The translations under genes and the position numbers were made by a program. A model generated the notes under the pieces. The model had not been told where the DNA came from. It worked only from the letters and a program-made list of their open reading frames with translations, and did not search any database. A stretch of DNA of 64,000 bases from assembly GCA_024529925.1 (NCBI GenBank), contig JAFEUB010000774.1, positions 528,001 to 592,000 on the forward strand. The letters are read 5' to 3'. How positions within the stretch are numbered: the stretch's first letter is position 1; each line of letters opens with the position of its first letter. The stretch is from Ophthalmolycus amberensis. Taxonomy: Eukaryota; Chordata; Actinopteri; Perciformes; Zoarcidae. This document shows, piece by piece, positions 45,882-59,477 of this stretch.

Positions 45882-48800
45882 CTTTGTACCTTTGTCTGTG
45901 CATTTGAGTGTGTGATGACGGTATGTGCTTATCAGCTACAATGTTCAGCTTTGCTCTGATTAGCTCATAAAGACTATTGGAAAGTTACATCTATGTTAAT
46001 AAATTATACTTTCATGTCCATACTTAGGGGACGTGAGGTGAAGTACAAAAATATACATTTACAGCAGCTGCAGTGACACTGACGTCAAGTTTTACAATTT
46101 CTTAAGTAGAGTTCAAAAGTGCAAATTGAATGTCAAAGTAGCAGGCTTATGATGTGCGTGTAATCCTGACATCAACATACATAATGCACAGTGCAGGGAA
46201 GGTATCAACATGCAAATGCATCAGTGCAACCACATTTGTAAATCAAAAATCATATAGCATTACTTATCATCAATAGAGATCACAAGGGCAAAGCATCCGG
46301 CCTATTTTCTGCACAACTTCTTACTTGTTTAACCGTGTGAGTGATACGCATGAGTTTTGAACTGACATTAGTTAAATTAGCATAGTGTTTGGCTCCGTGT
46401 TCTTTTTCTGGAAAGCTGGCATTGTATCAACAAATAAGTGAAATGTATGCATCAAAGTGAGCTTGACCCAATCAACGCATTGGTTACTTCCATTCTGTCA
46501 GTTTTGGGGATTGAAATCATTACATTAAAAACAAATTCATCTTTACTTGTGTAGTAAACACAATTTACACACATATAAAGAAAGAGTGATATGGGTGTAT
46601 TTCAGGTTGTGGTAAATCGACACCAATAGAGATGTATAAGCCTTTGTTTTTGCACAAGAAATATGTTACTTTTAAGTAAGGCATTTAGTAAACAGTGCAA
46701 CATTTAGGTCGCCTTTATACTACACTATAGATAGAATCCACTCTTGAGGACATAATGCAGCTGAATACATAGTTCTCCACACTGTAGAAAGCATCATACA
46801 ACCAACTCATATTTAAAAGTCACAACACTGTCAAAGAAGTGACTAAATACACTCAAGTTAATTATTTTAAGGGAAAAATGAAGCAGAGTTCCCGACAGTC
46901 GCAGATGGTGGAACAAATGAAAAACTAAAAAAAATACATGTTTTAACTAAGTTTATGGCAAATGTCGTTTTGATATCAGGAAACACTGGCAATAACAATA
47001 CCACAACTATTAGAACATTGCCAACCATCTTTGAACATAGTCTCATGTGAGTAATTATAGTAATTAAGTAGTAATTAAGAGATTCAATGAATGTGTTTAT
47101 GATGTATGGGAGCAAAAACCAAAATACGACTTGTATGAATTTTCGATCTCAATTTTCTACACTCTTACAGCATCAGGCAGTAAATGTATGTTGACGTTGA
47201 GATGTGTTGCTTCCTTTCTTGTAAAAACAGATCTATATGAAAACATGTTGAAGTGCTCCTGGAGGAGCTCACCTTATTCATGGCACCCCAGTGGATCATG
47301 CTCCAGAGCAGGTGTTGCTAACCTTTGGCTCCAGGGCACTCTCTAATAAAAAAGAAAAAAAGAAAGAAAGTCTGAGAAGTAATTTAATTGTGCAGTCCAA
47401 ACTTATTTTAGTCAGATGAATACTAATGACGAGACTGCAGGCAAGTCTTAGATGTGTTTTATAGCCCTCCCGATGCCAATAAAAGAAGTTAAAGAGAAAA
47501 ATGATTACCTCATCTATCCATCTGTCTAAGAGACATGCAAATTAGAGTGGGTCAAGAAAGGGTCACTGAGGGGGGTCAAAAAATATTGTACAAAAATGAG
47601 GTGAAGGAAATTGTGACCTCTTCGAGTCTGTAAAAACACCCAAAGCTAATTGTTTGAGTAAAGCTTGAAGTCTGGTACAAGATCACAGCCAACACAGAGA
47701 TTATTTCATCTTTAAGTCTGCACATAAAGAGAACACTGTGAGCTCTAGAATGTATGTTATGAGTACAATCAGTACAAGAAAGGGCATATAAATGGGTACA
47801 CTTCCTAATGTTGGGTACACGTAATAAACAGCAAGCACTTGATTTTTTGAAAACACGGTCAGTGGAGTACCTTTCTTTTTGCAAGAGCACACAATGGAAA
47901 TAAACAACTTAAATGATCCTTAGAGGAAGGAACAATAATGTATTTTGAAAATCATGTATTGGTAGTTCTGCTTTAGCACAAGATATGAGAGGACAAGAGT
48001 GTGATATACTGTATGTCCTCAATGGAATATTAACACTCAAACATCATAATAAATCCAATTAAAATATAATTAACACACATTATATTTCTGGGCACTGACC
48101 TTTAAAATCCACCAGTGACCACAAGTGACCTTTGAGGAAAAGCACAAATAAAGGAAATTTAAGTGCAGTTCTTCAACATAAAACACGTCTCCATTATTTC
48201 CAGCGGTTAGTCACCTCTCAACTTTAGAAGCTTAATAAAGCCATTTTCGACCATTTGCAATGGTGAGAAACACAATGTATGCTGTGATAATCAACTGATA
48301 GACTTATATCTTACCTTTTACTTTTTTCAGCAATACAAAACACACTTCCTTTAAAGTGGTACTTCCTGTAATAGACCTGGTTTTGATCAATGGGATGTCT
48401 GAAGCAGAATGGTCCACTGAACATGTGGTCCAGTTGATCCAGCTGTAGTCTGCCCTTCATTGCAGTTACTTCATTGTAATTTGAATGTGGACCATTAGGC
48501 TCAGTTTTGATGATATCTTAGGAGAATATCTAATGAGCATATGTACATATTTTATATGTACATTATGTGTTTTGGCAAATAACTAATCCTGTATTGTGCC
48601 ATGCAGTCAGTGCAACGGTTGTCTTTCGTGCAGACTCTCTTTACATACAATACTGTAGAGCAAGATTCATGTCCTATTGTTTTTTAGTTGAGCCGTTAAA
48701 ATTATACATTTCAAATTCATCCATGATCATGAAACGCTTTAGGTACCCGTTGGCCTATTTTTTCAGATATTTTGCAGCAGGCCTGGTGTCAAAAATACTC

Positions 48801-50541
48801 AGAGTCAATCTCACTGACTTATTATGAGATATATATATATATATATATGTATATGCGCATTGTGCTAGAGTTCATGTCAGAAATGCTCTCAGTCATTCGT
48901 TGGGACTTAATGTTTTTGACATTACGTCACACACACGGTCACAGTGGCACTTGGCTAAAAGGACAACGGAAACAAAAGTAGCTCATATGTTGTATTCAGC
49001 CCAATGCCAACAATATCCCCAAAATATAGTCACAAAATAAAGTTTAAGGTTAAGTATGTAACCAACAATATAATTGTGTTATTCCAACCTCATAAAACAA
49101 TGCTTTAAGGGTGTCCTTGTTTAACTTTTACCAACACCGGCACAGCTTTCCTCCATAAAAATACCTCTCGTAATAAATCAGATGGGGATGAAGGAGGCAG
49201 TTACAACAAACTTGCTTTTTATTGCCTCACTAAGTGCGTGCTGACTTGACAAGATAAAGTGCCTAAAAAGGAGAAAATTTGGGACTATTTGCATTCAAGT
49301 GCTCAATTAACTGATTTATCTCAGACTAAACAAAAGGAAAAGAGTTATACAGTCTCAGTTTAAATACTCGTCCTATGAGCTCTCTCTGAATAGACTCTTA
49401 CTACTGCAATACAAATCACATCACTATATCACAGACTTCAGGTTTATATTCAGGTATATGGGAATTATTTGACAGACTGTAGATACTGTACAGTGTGTGT
49501 TTGTGATACAAAAGCAGAGCAAGGGGTATCTGATTGTGGTTCTGCCAGTGTTCATGCATTCATGCACGTGTACAGAGTGTGTCTGTGCCTGCTTACATGT
49601 GAAGTTGATTATGTACATCTTTGTGTCTTTGGCATGGAAATCAACAATAACAGTACAACACTTGGGAGCTTATTAAAGAGTATGGTCTGTCCTGTGTAGT
49701 GTGTAAGTGTGTGTGTGTAAAAATAGGAGTCATGTGTTAGACTGTTAGAGTGAAGCTTACTCAGGGGGTCTCTATTAAAATGAGCTTTTTTTCCCCACTT
49801 CCCTCACCTTCCGTACAAGGACTGAAATATGGTGTGAATAGGTGTGTGTGTGTGTGTGTGTGTCTGTGTGTGTGTGTGTCTGCATCTGTATGGGTGCGTG
49901 TACATATCCACAAAAGGACTAAACGTTTTGTCAGTGTGACTTACATTCCTGGATGTTCGTTATGGAACACCACAAACAACCACAACTGTGGTCATCACTG
50001 ATATCCCATTTTCTATACTTGTCTAAATGTGTGTGCCTAATCTTTTTTTTGAAGTGGCTAAAATAAGGCAATGAAACATTCTTATTTTGAAAAGAGGCTC
50101 TCAAAAGAAAATCCTTAAAATGGAATAGAATTACTACGAAAGATCAATAATGGAATCCGAATAAAGGTACATTCAGCTTACAACACGAAACACCATCCCC
50201 TGTGTTGCATTGGCTGTACTGTGATCCTCTAACAGAGTGCGGTGTGCTATCACAGTTGGACAGCTGTGCAGCCATGTCGCTGAAGCATGCTACGACAGTA
50301 ACACCGTGCTAATTTACTGTCAGCATGTTCATTATAATACATGCGAAAATGGGACAGAGGGACATGGACACATTCTGTTCTGGTGAAATCCGACCAAGAT
50401 GTCTAGTGCGGTAGCACGGTGCTCAAACACAGCACATTACAGTCATGACGGGGTCTCTTATCTTCAATAATGCATGAAGAAACAGCACAAGATTCCTGGC
50501 AGACAAACAGAGCAGGACAAATCTGAATGACTACAAATCAG

Positions 50542-50546
<5 letters not shown>

Positions 50547-50603
<57 letters not shown>
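50547..50603. repeat. (TG)n microsatellite, 57 bp
   Basis: About 28 uninterrupted TG dinucleotides in intergenic DNA. Confidence 0.97.
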
Positions 50604-50606
<3 letters not shown>

Positions 50607-53588
50607 GTACATCTGAAGTTAAAACACTTTACGGTGCCCAAAGGGAAAATATCCACTCTGAAATATGTGCAAACAAAAAGATAAAGTGTGCAATTTTCTG
50701 TTCTCTTGAGCAAGCGAAACCGAACATAACGATACAATAAGGACACTTTGTGTAAAAGTCTGTTGCATGGTTGAAACGTATCATCAACGTGTTTTAGAGT
50801 TCAGACAGTGGGCTCAGTCATTCGTTGTTTGTTTCTTTTCAAAGAACCGCATTTCCACACCTTAGTTTGTAGTCAATTAAAATGGCGAGTGAGATGAATG
50901 TACAAACAAATGAGGGATTTGAGGTGATTGTTTACTTCGGGTTGAGTAATCACGAAGCACCAATTAAGTCCTGATTAGCATATTCAGAAATATCATTGAG
51001 ATGAATGCTTACCGGGCTTGCTTGCGTCAACATGATTTGACAAAAGTGCAAACAGAGAACAAACAATAACAAGTATAAACCATGAAAATGCATGTGGGAA
51101 TGTAACAATATGCTCTTCAATCAAAATGTGCTACTCTGAAGATAGGTAGCCATGACAATTTCACAGAATCAGGCTGTAAGAAGGTGTAATGTGTCTGTTG
51201 TGAAAATGGGGCCTAAGTGGTGTTTTCTTCCTTTGTTGTATTTGCGCTGCACTACAGATTTCTGACCATTTGAAAATGTATTTTCTTACCCGTGAGTGTC
51301 AGTATGCTGGCCATATATTTAAAGGAGTTCCCCATGTTCCCCACAGTGTGACCATTGTCCTTTAAGGCAGGCTAACAGTTCATACAAGAGACTCATAAAA
51401 GGGAATCTGAAATAAACAACATCTCAACGCTGACGTCTCTTCTTGGGAGAGGCCTGCTGTGTTGTCTCTATCGACTGTGTATCACAGTAAGCAAAGTATC
51501 ATTCGTCTGTTAGATGCCGAAGCAATTTTGCTTTACATCCTCCTCAGAAGACAAGAGTACCCTACACTGCGGGGACCTGATCTTTCATTTCATGAAGATT
51601 CCATCAAAAAGAGATTTAAGTCAATATAACATTGGCTTCGAGAAAGTATCTCAATACCTTTGGACGCTTTGTCCCTACAAACAACCTCCTTATGTATGTT
51701 GCAGATGCAGTCGTGTGCCTTGTGCGGTTCATTTTGTGATGGAGGCTTACAGCAACCAGTGGGACTCCACTTCGCAGCTCTTACACTTGAGCCTGAAATG
51801 GCATTACTAACTCTGTAATCTAATCACTGGCCAGTGTGGAAATGTGGTCCACAGCACAAGCCCAAGGAAACTCCTGGGCATACAAGCAATTAATTAACTT
51901 AATTGCATGGTTAACTTAATTGATTACCTTGTTATTTTGCTGGCCTTGATATGGCTCTATTGCACAGTGAGATAATGTAGACATAATGTGAGTATTAGTC
52001 CACTGGCAGCATTGGTTTCATGTATCTCTCTGCCCCTCCCTCTGCTCCCGGCTCAGTGAAATACTAAAGTGTCCTGGTGGTGCAGGGGGTAATTGATGTT
52101 GAATTATCATTCCATTGTCATAAGCTTGATTTGTTTTATTTATTAGCCATTAGCTGAATACATGCAGGAAATGACAAGCAGGGCATGTGAGTGTACATGA
52201 GTGCCGCTGACTGGTGCCAGCATGGCCGAGTCACGCTAATGTCACAGAGATGAAAGCTGCGTAGAGGACCACAGCATGGGAATGAATTACGTTTCAGATC
52301 AGCCAATAATAGTCTCCTTTTGTTGGGAATGTACAATGATAGCTCAGTTATGACTTACGGTACCTAAAACGGAAGTGTTACAAAAGAGTCGTTCTCTTAG
52401 ATACAGCAAAAGAAAGTAGTTGTGCATTCATCCCTGAGTGTGAAGGTTGGTAAAGCCAGAGGCATTCATCAGTGGAATGAGTTGGCCTCCGATTTGGCCT
52501 CAGACAACTGTCATATCATCGCTGCTTTAGGGTAGGGCAGTCAGCTACACTCTCTTCCTCTACACTCGTCCTCCCCCACTCCCTGTTCCAGTTCTCCATT
52601 ATCTAGTTGCCTCCTCTCTCCGTCTTCCCCATCTGACTGTCCTAATCTCCCCTTCTCCCCTTCTGCTCGCTCATCTCCATTCTTTTCTCGGCCTCACACT
52701 GTTCCTCCCTCCTCTCTCTCTCCTCCAGTCCTCCGTCTGCTGTGTGTATGAGGGATGACTCTTTTTCCTGGAGTATATTATAGTTCCCCGGTCTCACTCT
52801 TTCCGGACAGCTTTGACCTTGTTAGAACTGGAGAGTGAGACGTCCACTTTTACAGCTGTAAAAAGCTGCATGGCCAGTGAACACACGTTTCTTTTTACCT
52901 TTCAGCTTTACCCTTGAAGATGGATGTACATAAATACATCATCATCAGTGGATGATCATTAAGAGGGGAGCTGCCAGCACCAAAGCATCTCACTTCAAAA
53001 CTCCATGTGTGTCTTGTATTGATCCACAGCTGGGGTTTCCAGATTCTTTCCTGAACTTCTTTTGTAGGAAATGTTCACGTAATGGCTCCTCCCACTTCAC
53101 AAGCACACCTTGATTTTTACACTTCTTATAAAAACCAATTACCATTCTCTATCATGCTCCATGGCACCATTAAATGAGCTCATTAAATACCTTTAGGATT
53201 ACAAATCAAAGTAATTGGCAATTAGGATTTACCTAATTGTGTAAAAACTTCAAGGATCTGATGCTTTGTCACTTCGTTTGTGGCACTGCAGCGGGCCGTA
53301 TCACTTGTTTATCAGCTGAGCCATTCTGATGATTGATGCGGACAAGCAGAACCAGCCTGTATCGGATTTTGATATACTCACTGCAGTAAATACTCCAGCT
53401 GAAGCAGAGAGCGACAGGCAGTCCAGCAACTTAAAAAAAGGTGTGTCTCTGAATGATGTCGGCAAAGATATCAAGACAACCTTGATGTCAAGGTGAGAAA
53501 ACGACGGAGTTTTTTGTTTGAGCCTCATGACTTTGTATTCGACTGATACTGAAACATATTTTGAGATAAAAAGAGCAAGAGTCTACAG

Positions 53589-54077
53589 AAGTGGTACATT
53601 TACTCAAGCATTGTACTGAAGTACAATTCGGAGGTACTTGTACTTTACCTGAATATTTATGCTGATTGATGATTTAAACTTCTGCTCCAGTGCAATTTGG
53701 AGTCAAATGATGCACTTCTTACTCCACGACATTATCTGACAGCATCAGTTACAAGTTACTTTGAAAATGTTGATTATCAATACAACATATAAATTAACCA
53801 ATACATTATGATATATTACTTTCATAAAAACTAGCCCTCACCCCTTTTACCAGTTGCAACATGGTTGTGATTTAGTGATTTATACATGAATGCATCAATA
53901 ATTATTATGCAGTAATGTGATTCTGAAATGGGTCATTTTGCATTGTGAGTATATTTTGATGCTAATACTTTTGTACTTTTACTCAAGTATGAGGTTGACT
54001 GCTGGACTTTTACTCGTTTACACTGTAAGTATTGCTACTTTTACTTGAGTAAAATATCTGAATACTTCCCACCTGTA
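53589..54077 (+). mobile_element. hAT-derived non-autonomous element, 489 bp
   Basis: Starts 'aagtggtacatttactcaag' and ends 'cttgagtaaaatatctgaat' plus 'acttcccacctgta', the decayed form of a common fish element with 'agtggtgg...acttccaccact' ends. Near-identical 8-bp flanks, gtctacag (53581-53588) and ctctacag (54078-54085), fit a hAT target duplication with one mismatch. No coding capacity. Confidence 0.7.
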
Positions 54078-55123
54078 CTCTACAGCCATGCGAGCAACTC
54101 TGTGGGGCTGCAGTGCTACGAGCTAAATCCTACTGTCAGCATTCTAACAGGCTCACAATAACAATGTTTGAAAGTCATTTGCTTGTTTGCATTTCAGTCT
54201 GGACCAAAGTGGTGGACTGACCGACCGACCGACTTCGATATACATAGAGCCGCACTGACAGCCTGGCTAAAAATACAGAATGTGAAACATTCTCACGATA
54301 GAAAGAAAATATCAAAACAGCACCCAAATGTTGGATTTAAATGCACGAGTATGATTTGAATGTGCTAATTGCAGTGCTTTCCTCTACTCCGTGTGCCTTC
54401 TGCATTGTATGTTAAATGGATACTTTACAGCCTGATGTATCTAAACACCCTCAGGCTCAGCTACAACACCAACCTCTCTGAAAGACTGTGGCCATTTAAA
54501 TAGAACAGTAAATCAAATTTTGCCACAGGGAATAGAAGTCCATTTCCTTAGCCCCTATCACAATATAGAGCATTTGTACAATATATGGGCATGCCTGTGG
54601 GTTTCTCTAACTTTAGTGAATGGGATGTGATTGTGGTCTGTATGTGAACTCTCGGTAGGCCACAGTAAGTCTCTACTTTTAATGACAATAACACTAAAGA
54701 GTAAACTCACACTGAGCTAAAGCCTAACTGTCCCTGTTCCCTGCATCTATTTAGCTCATGTTCAGGAGTTAACACACACACACACACACACACACACAAA
54801 ACCTAAAATATTCAGGATGTACCACTCGTGTATTTGTCCTAGTTGCATCTAAAAGGATATGGTCATGCTCGGATTCCTTTAACACTTCTCATGTGCTGTT
54901 AGTTCTGAAGACTATGGCACCACTTTTGGGTCGGTTGACTGAAGACTGGAGGTTTTTCTGTTAGGACAAAAAGTACACCGCCAGTGCTATTTGTAGGCAG
55001 ACTTATGCTGCTGGTGCTTGACTGTGAACTTAGGCAGAGCTACAGAATACTTAAATAGTCCTTTGCCAGGCATTGCCCCTTCGGCTGATAAGTTTCATCA
55101 TGGGACAGTTAGTTCAATTGGAC
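54078..55123. other. Intergenic, no gene seen
   Basis: AT-rich DNA with a CA microsatellite at 54771-54798. Nothing else recognised. Confidence 0.65.
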
Positions 55124-55492
55124 TTGAAGGTGCCGTGTGTGGGATTTGGCGGCATCTAGCGGTGAGGTTGTAGATTGCAAACAACTGAAACTTCTTCCGT
55201 GTGCCAAGCTTGTAGGAGAACTGTGGTGGGCAATGCGAAAGCGTCAAAATGCGAATGGCTCTATATAGCCATTGATTGGTTTGTCCGTTCTAGGCTACTG
55301 TAGAAACATGGCGGCCAGCTCCTTGAAGAGGACACACACCGTATGTTGATATAAATGGCTTATTCTGAGGTAACAAAAACACAACAATTCTTAATTTCAG
55401 GTAATTATACACTAAAGAAAACCTACTTATTAGTATTATATTCCATTTCTGCTAATATATTCCCCTATAAATACTACACCGTGTTCCTTTAA
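55124..55492. mobile_element. Non-autonomous DNA transposon, 369 bp
   Basis: The left end 'ttgaaggtgccgtgtgtggg' is mirrored by the right end 'ctacaccgtgttcctttaa'. The interior has 'ggcggcatctagcggtgagg' and 'tactgtagaaacatggcggc', the wording of an abundant percomorph repeat. No transposase. Superfamily uncertain. Confidence 0.7.
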
Positions 55493-56248
55493 AATACACT
55501 TTTTAAAACTTGATTCTAAGATATGCTCTTTACGGTTATTCTGATAAACTGTTTTATAATAAAATGATAAAGTGGATATTCAAATAGTCATGAATAGAAT
55601 ACGCACACATGCCGACTGATACCATTTCTAAATCAAATTAGACATGGCCTTTTAATTCTTCTTTTTTACTGTTACCACGCATTCTGTAACAAAACGATAT
55701 TGCATGCATTCTACTTGCTCTTTTCAGTTTCTATAGCCTTAAAATATAGAATTTTCTAGTTCTGAATCACAGCCAGTTTTATGAAACCAGAACACTCAGC
55801 CACCTGGTCTTTGGTGTCCTCCAATGCTGCTATAACCCAGCAGTGGTAATAGAAACCCATAAAAGGCCTGTACGTGATGACAGAGTAATAACATTAGATT
55901 TAAACTGTGGCAGACCAGGCGGCCTTCTCCAGCCTGAATGACTAATACAAATGCATGTCTAGGAGGCAATAGACTGAGGTCAATAATCATTGTTTATTAC
56001 CTTAATTATATGAAAATGGCAAATGTTAATAAAATTGATCATTTTGCTTCTGAGTGCAGTTGAGAGAATAACCCCAATAGAATTGTAAAGTCCCCTGCTT
56101 TGGTTTAGGACAAATGAACCTGATAAATTCCCAGGATTGCATTCAACAAATTCAGATATTGATTGTATGCTGTGTGTAATTTCATAGTGTGCTATATGAT
56201 GGTGAACATGGGAGAGCGGCACAGAGAGAGAGAGAGAGAGAGAGCGAG

Positions 56249-56310
<62 letters not shown>

Positions 56311-58780
56311 GCAGGAGGAGAGGGAGACCAGCTACACAGAGGCAAATAAAATGAGTGGGATTCATTTCAATAGAATTAATATCAGAGTCACACTGAGAGG
56401 AACATGCACGTGTACATGTAACACACACACACAAATTGCAGAAGCAGTTGCCTGCAGTGTTGAGGAGTGGCGTGACTAGGATGGGACCTCCTACATACGG
56501 CTTGGAATGTTAATGGGCGCACAAATGGGTCAGGGAGAGCGAAATGAGAGCTAACTATAGGCCTTAGGAAGTAACCGAGCCTCCACCAATCAGGTTCGAA
56601 GGCCAGAAAAGCCGCTGAATTGACAGGTTGAAGGCAGGTTGGCTGCTAATTAGCTAGTACTAGTACAGCAGTTTCATGCAAGTGGGTCAGTGTAAGAGGA
56701 AAGCTTATGGATGGATGGCATCGCAAGCACTTTCAGTATTAAGGAAGGAGACAGGTAATCTGATACGCGCTCTTTGTCTCTTTTAACAAAAGAAACTTAA
56801 TATTCATCACCTAAAGCACATAAATCCTGGTTTCATTTCTTTATTATTAAACAAATTGAGTTTGCTTATAATAGCAAAGCAGTTTTAAGTCTGATTACGT
56901 CAAATTAAAACCTAATGTTTGAGAGTATTAATTGATATTTTGATATCATGTTTTCAGAAAGGTCAAAGTCACGTTTCCATATCTTCAACCATGTTGACTG
57001 GCAGCACCCATCCCTCGAACACTGTTTATATCCTCATGGTCCTGGGTCTCCAACACTCAGACTGCAGAGGCTCCAGCATTATGACTGAATATATTCGTCA
57101 AATTCAATTGAGTAATTAAAGATGGCACATTAATGATCCCCGTGGGACCTCTTATTAATTCCCTTTAAAAATTCTCCATTATTTTGGTGAACTGAAAAAT
57201 TCTTTGTCTGACAAGCAACAAGACAGAACATGTAACAGTAAAATGTGATCTTTGTAGGGTGTTTAATCCACCTAAATAGACCAGAAAAATAATCCCCTTT
57301 CTTTCAGTTAAATATGTACATACCTCCTCAAATAGTAGTTTTAGTCCTCACAAGCCTGTCTTGTGCTTATGCTGCCATCTTCTGGTAAAGACTGACCTAT
57401 ATTATGAAAATAATAGGCTGCCCACAGCACAGTATTGTAGTGCATACCATTTGCAGCACTGCTTAATCAAGCAGATAATGAGCAGTAAGATTTGAGGCTG
57501 TCCGAGTGTGTGTGTGTGTGTGTCAAAACATGTCAGAGGCGGGGATTTCAGTATAAATATGTATGCCTAACAAACAGATCAATGGCCATTAAAAAGGTCA
57601 AGGGCAGATGATGGATGCTGGCTGTATATATTTTATATATATATTGATATACTTTGATCGCAATAATGAATTAGAAATGCACACACGCTTGCACACACAC
57701 ACACACACATAGACGGCAGATCAAATGATAGGGATTAATTCATTGATCATGCTTAATCTGTCATAATTAATTCCATAGGAACAACTGATGAGAGCAAGCC
57801 TCCATTAAACAGATAAATTATTCAACGTGAGGAGGTGGTGGACCCAAGATGAATGAGCGTGGCAGACTGGTGCCAGCAGTCACAGGCTGAGGCTAATTAC
57901 AGTCTTTTCCTGGAAACTAGCACAGGTTAATTTACAGTAACGGTTATATGAAAATATCATAACTGTAATTGGAGGCTCCGGTTAACATAACAGTTCACCG
58001 AAGCACTTGGGCTTCATTACAGTTGACAGTTGACTTACAATTAACATAGTTATGGAAAATAAAGTGAAAGCATATCATAAATGTCACATTTGTTGCCCTA
58101 TATTCCTCAATACAGTCGTTTATAGCCAGGAGGGAGAGCTGGTCCCAGCTGGAAACAAATATTAGACATAGTCCCAATAGCTTTTTCCTTTAAGCTGTGT
58201 ATACACTTGTTTATTTGTGATCATTAATCTTGAAACTGTATTATCATACAAAACGATCATTAACTTATACAAGAGGCTAGCTTTGGCAAAGGTATTTAAT
58301 GGCTCATGAGCATACCAATACACCTGGGGCCAGATTTATAAAACTCACGAGTAAAAGGTTTGTGTATGCATAAAGTAAAAATATGCATAAGCAGTCTTCG
58401 TGCCACATTCATGTGTGCATATGCATTGCTCTGAGTTGCACAACTCATAAGGAAATTCTAAGCGCTGTACTTTGTTCTGTTCTCGCTCTGGAAGCTGTAA
58501 CATCCTGCAGGGCTGCCGGTTAAACAAAGCCAGTACAAACTAGTATGCATTTGATGAGTCACAATAACTATTAAAGGTAATACAACACTCGCTGTAATCC
58601 ATCACAATCAGATCAGAACTAAACTATTAGTACGCAGTGTAAGCCTTACATGTTCTAATCTAGCATATATTTAAACTTTTTTCAATATCAGTCTCTGTGG
58701 AACGTGGCTTGCACTTTTTCTCTGTGCACGTTTTGTTTGACCCCTGTTCTAAGACAAAGACAAATTGCATCAGTAAATAG
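55493..58780. other. Intergenic, no gene seen
   Basis: Holds a GA microsatellite (56222-56308), short GT and CA runs (57508-57524, 57693-57710), and AT-rich low-repeat stretches (57080-57180, 57720-57960) with many ATTA/TAAT motifs. 58320-58480 may be a degraded dispersed repeat. No exon recognised. Confidence 0.55.
56222..56308. repeat. (GA)n microsatellite with CGAG interruptions
   Basis: About 43 GA units with two gcgagagc interruptions near 56245-56253. The homopurine strand could form triplex DNA. It produces false Arg-Glu and Leu-Ser repeat frames. Confidence 0.96.
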
Positions 58781-59414
58781 TATCCATCCAGAGGTACTTT
58801 ATTTATTTTCCAGCTGTATACAGGCACAGGGGAAGCATTGGCATTCTGAAATTAAAACCCTCCGTAAAGAAGTTCCCTTTCCCGCTTTTCATGAGGTGAT
58901 CTCACCATGTCATAATGGTATAAGGCATGTCACGAATAAGACATGATCTCTTTGCACTCCTAAATATTAGGAAATATTTTTCAAACCTTTTCTGGGAATC
59001 TTTTTTTTTTTTTTTAATATTTGTAAAATTACTTATTTTGACAGGTGCTTATATACAATTTAAGCCAGCTTTGGTGATTGAGCCTCTTCTACACACCTGT
59101 ACGTTTCTAAGCAAGTCTACAAAAAGATACAAGCTCATTCTGAAAAACACCGGCAGGGATCTACTGATGTTGCGCATATACAGCACAGTAAAAGCACTGC
59201 TATAAACAAACTGATGACAGCATCACAACCCTAACTACTGGAATTCGACATTAAAGTCACCAAAATATAATCATCGCTAGTTTTCAACTCTACTTAAGTT
59301 CAGTCTCAGTCAGAGAAAAGCCTGTGAGAAGGAATTTCAACCCATATTGTGATCTAATGAGCGAGACATTATTAACCTTCCATATAAAATCACAAACACC
59401 GTCAACCGACTGCG
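58780..59414 (-). other. ltn1: Probable ltn1 3' UTR
   Basis: Runs from the TAA stop (59415-59417) to overlapping AATAAA hexamers on the minus strand (plus-strand tttatttatt, 58798-58807), about 610 bases. Contains an A16-type run on the minus strand (T-run near 59000-59017 on plus). The end is inferred. Confidence 0.55.
58798..58807 (-). promoter_or_regulatory. ltn1: Candidate ltn1 polyadenylation signal (AATAAATAAA)
   Basis: Two overlapping canonical hexamers on the minus strand about 610 bases after the ltn1 stop; the first such site downstream of the gene. Confidence 0.55.
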
Positions 59415-59477
59415 TTAGAAGAACGTTTCTCTGCACAGTGGACAGGTGGACTTGTTGCTGGATGTGAACCACTTGTA
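59415..59477 (-). CDS. ltn1: ltn1 last exon: end of RING domain
   Basis: Encodes [20 protein letters not shown] and TAA; 20 residues carrying the last zinc ligands C-P-L-C. The intron splits the RING after HSACL. All ligands of the RING are present, so the ligase domain should be functional. Confidence 0.97.

Larger units (their letters stand above)
44428..53588. other. Intergenic, no gene seen
   Basis: Nine kilobases without a recognisable exon or complete transposon. Holds long GT microsatellites (45802-45880, 49842-49880, 50547-50603), an AT run (48828-48850), pyrimidine-rich tracts (45600-45780, 52540-52740), and AT-rich low-repeat stretches at 51,830-52,350 and 53,150-53,260 that could be conserved non-coding DNA. 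Confidence 0.55.

Noticed and set aside
45543..45959. 138-codon frame with a Cys-Val repeat
   Set aside because: Its core is the GT microsatellite at 45802-45880 preceded by pyrimidine-rich DNA; no domain and no splice context.
51514..51810. 98-codon frame with several cysteines in the intergenic region
   Set aside because: No recognisable domain, no flanking splice or promoter signals; length is within chance expectation for this much DNA.
56163..56479. Arg-Glu and Leu-Ser repeat frames
   Set aside because: Direct translation of the GA microsatellite at 56222-56308.
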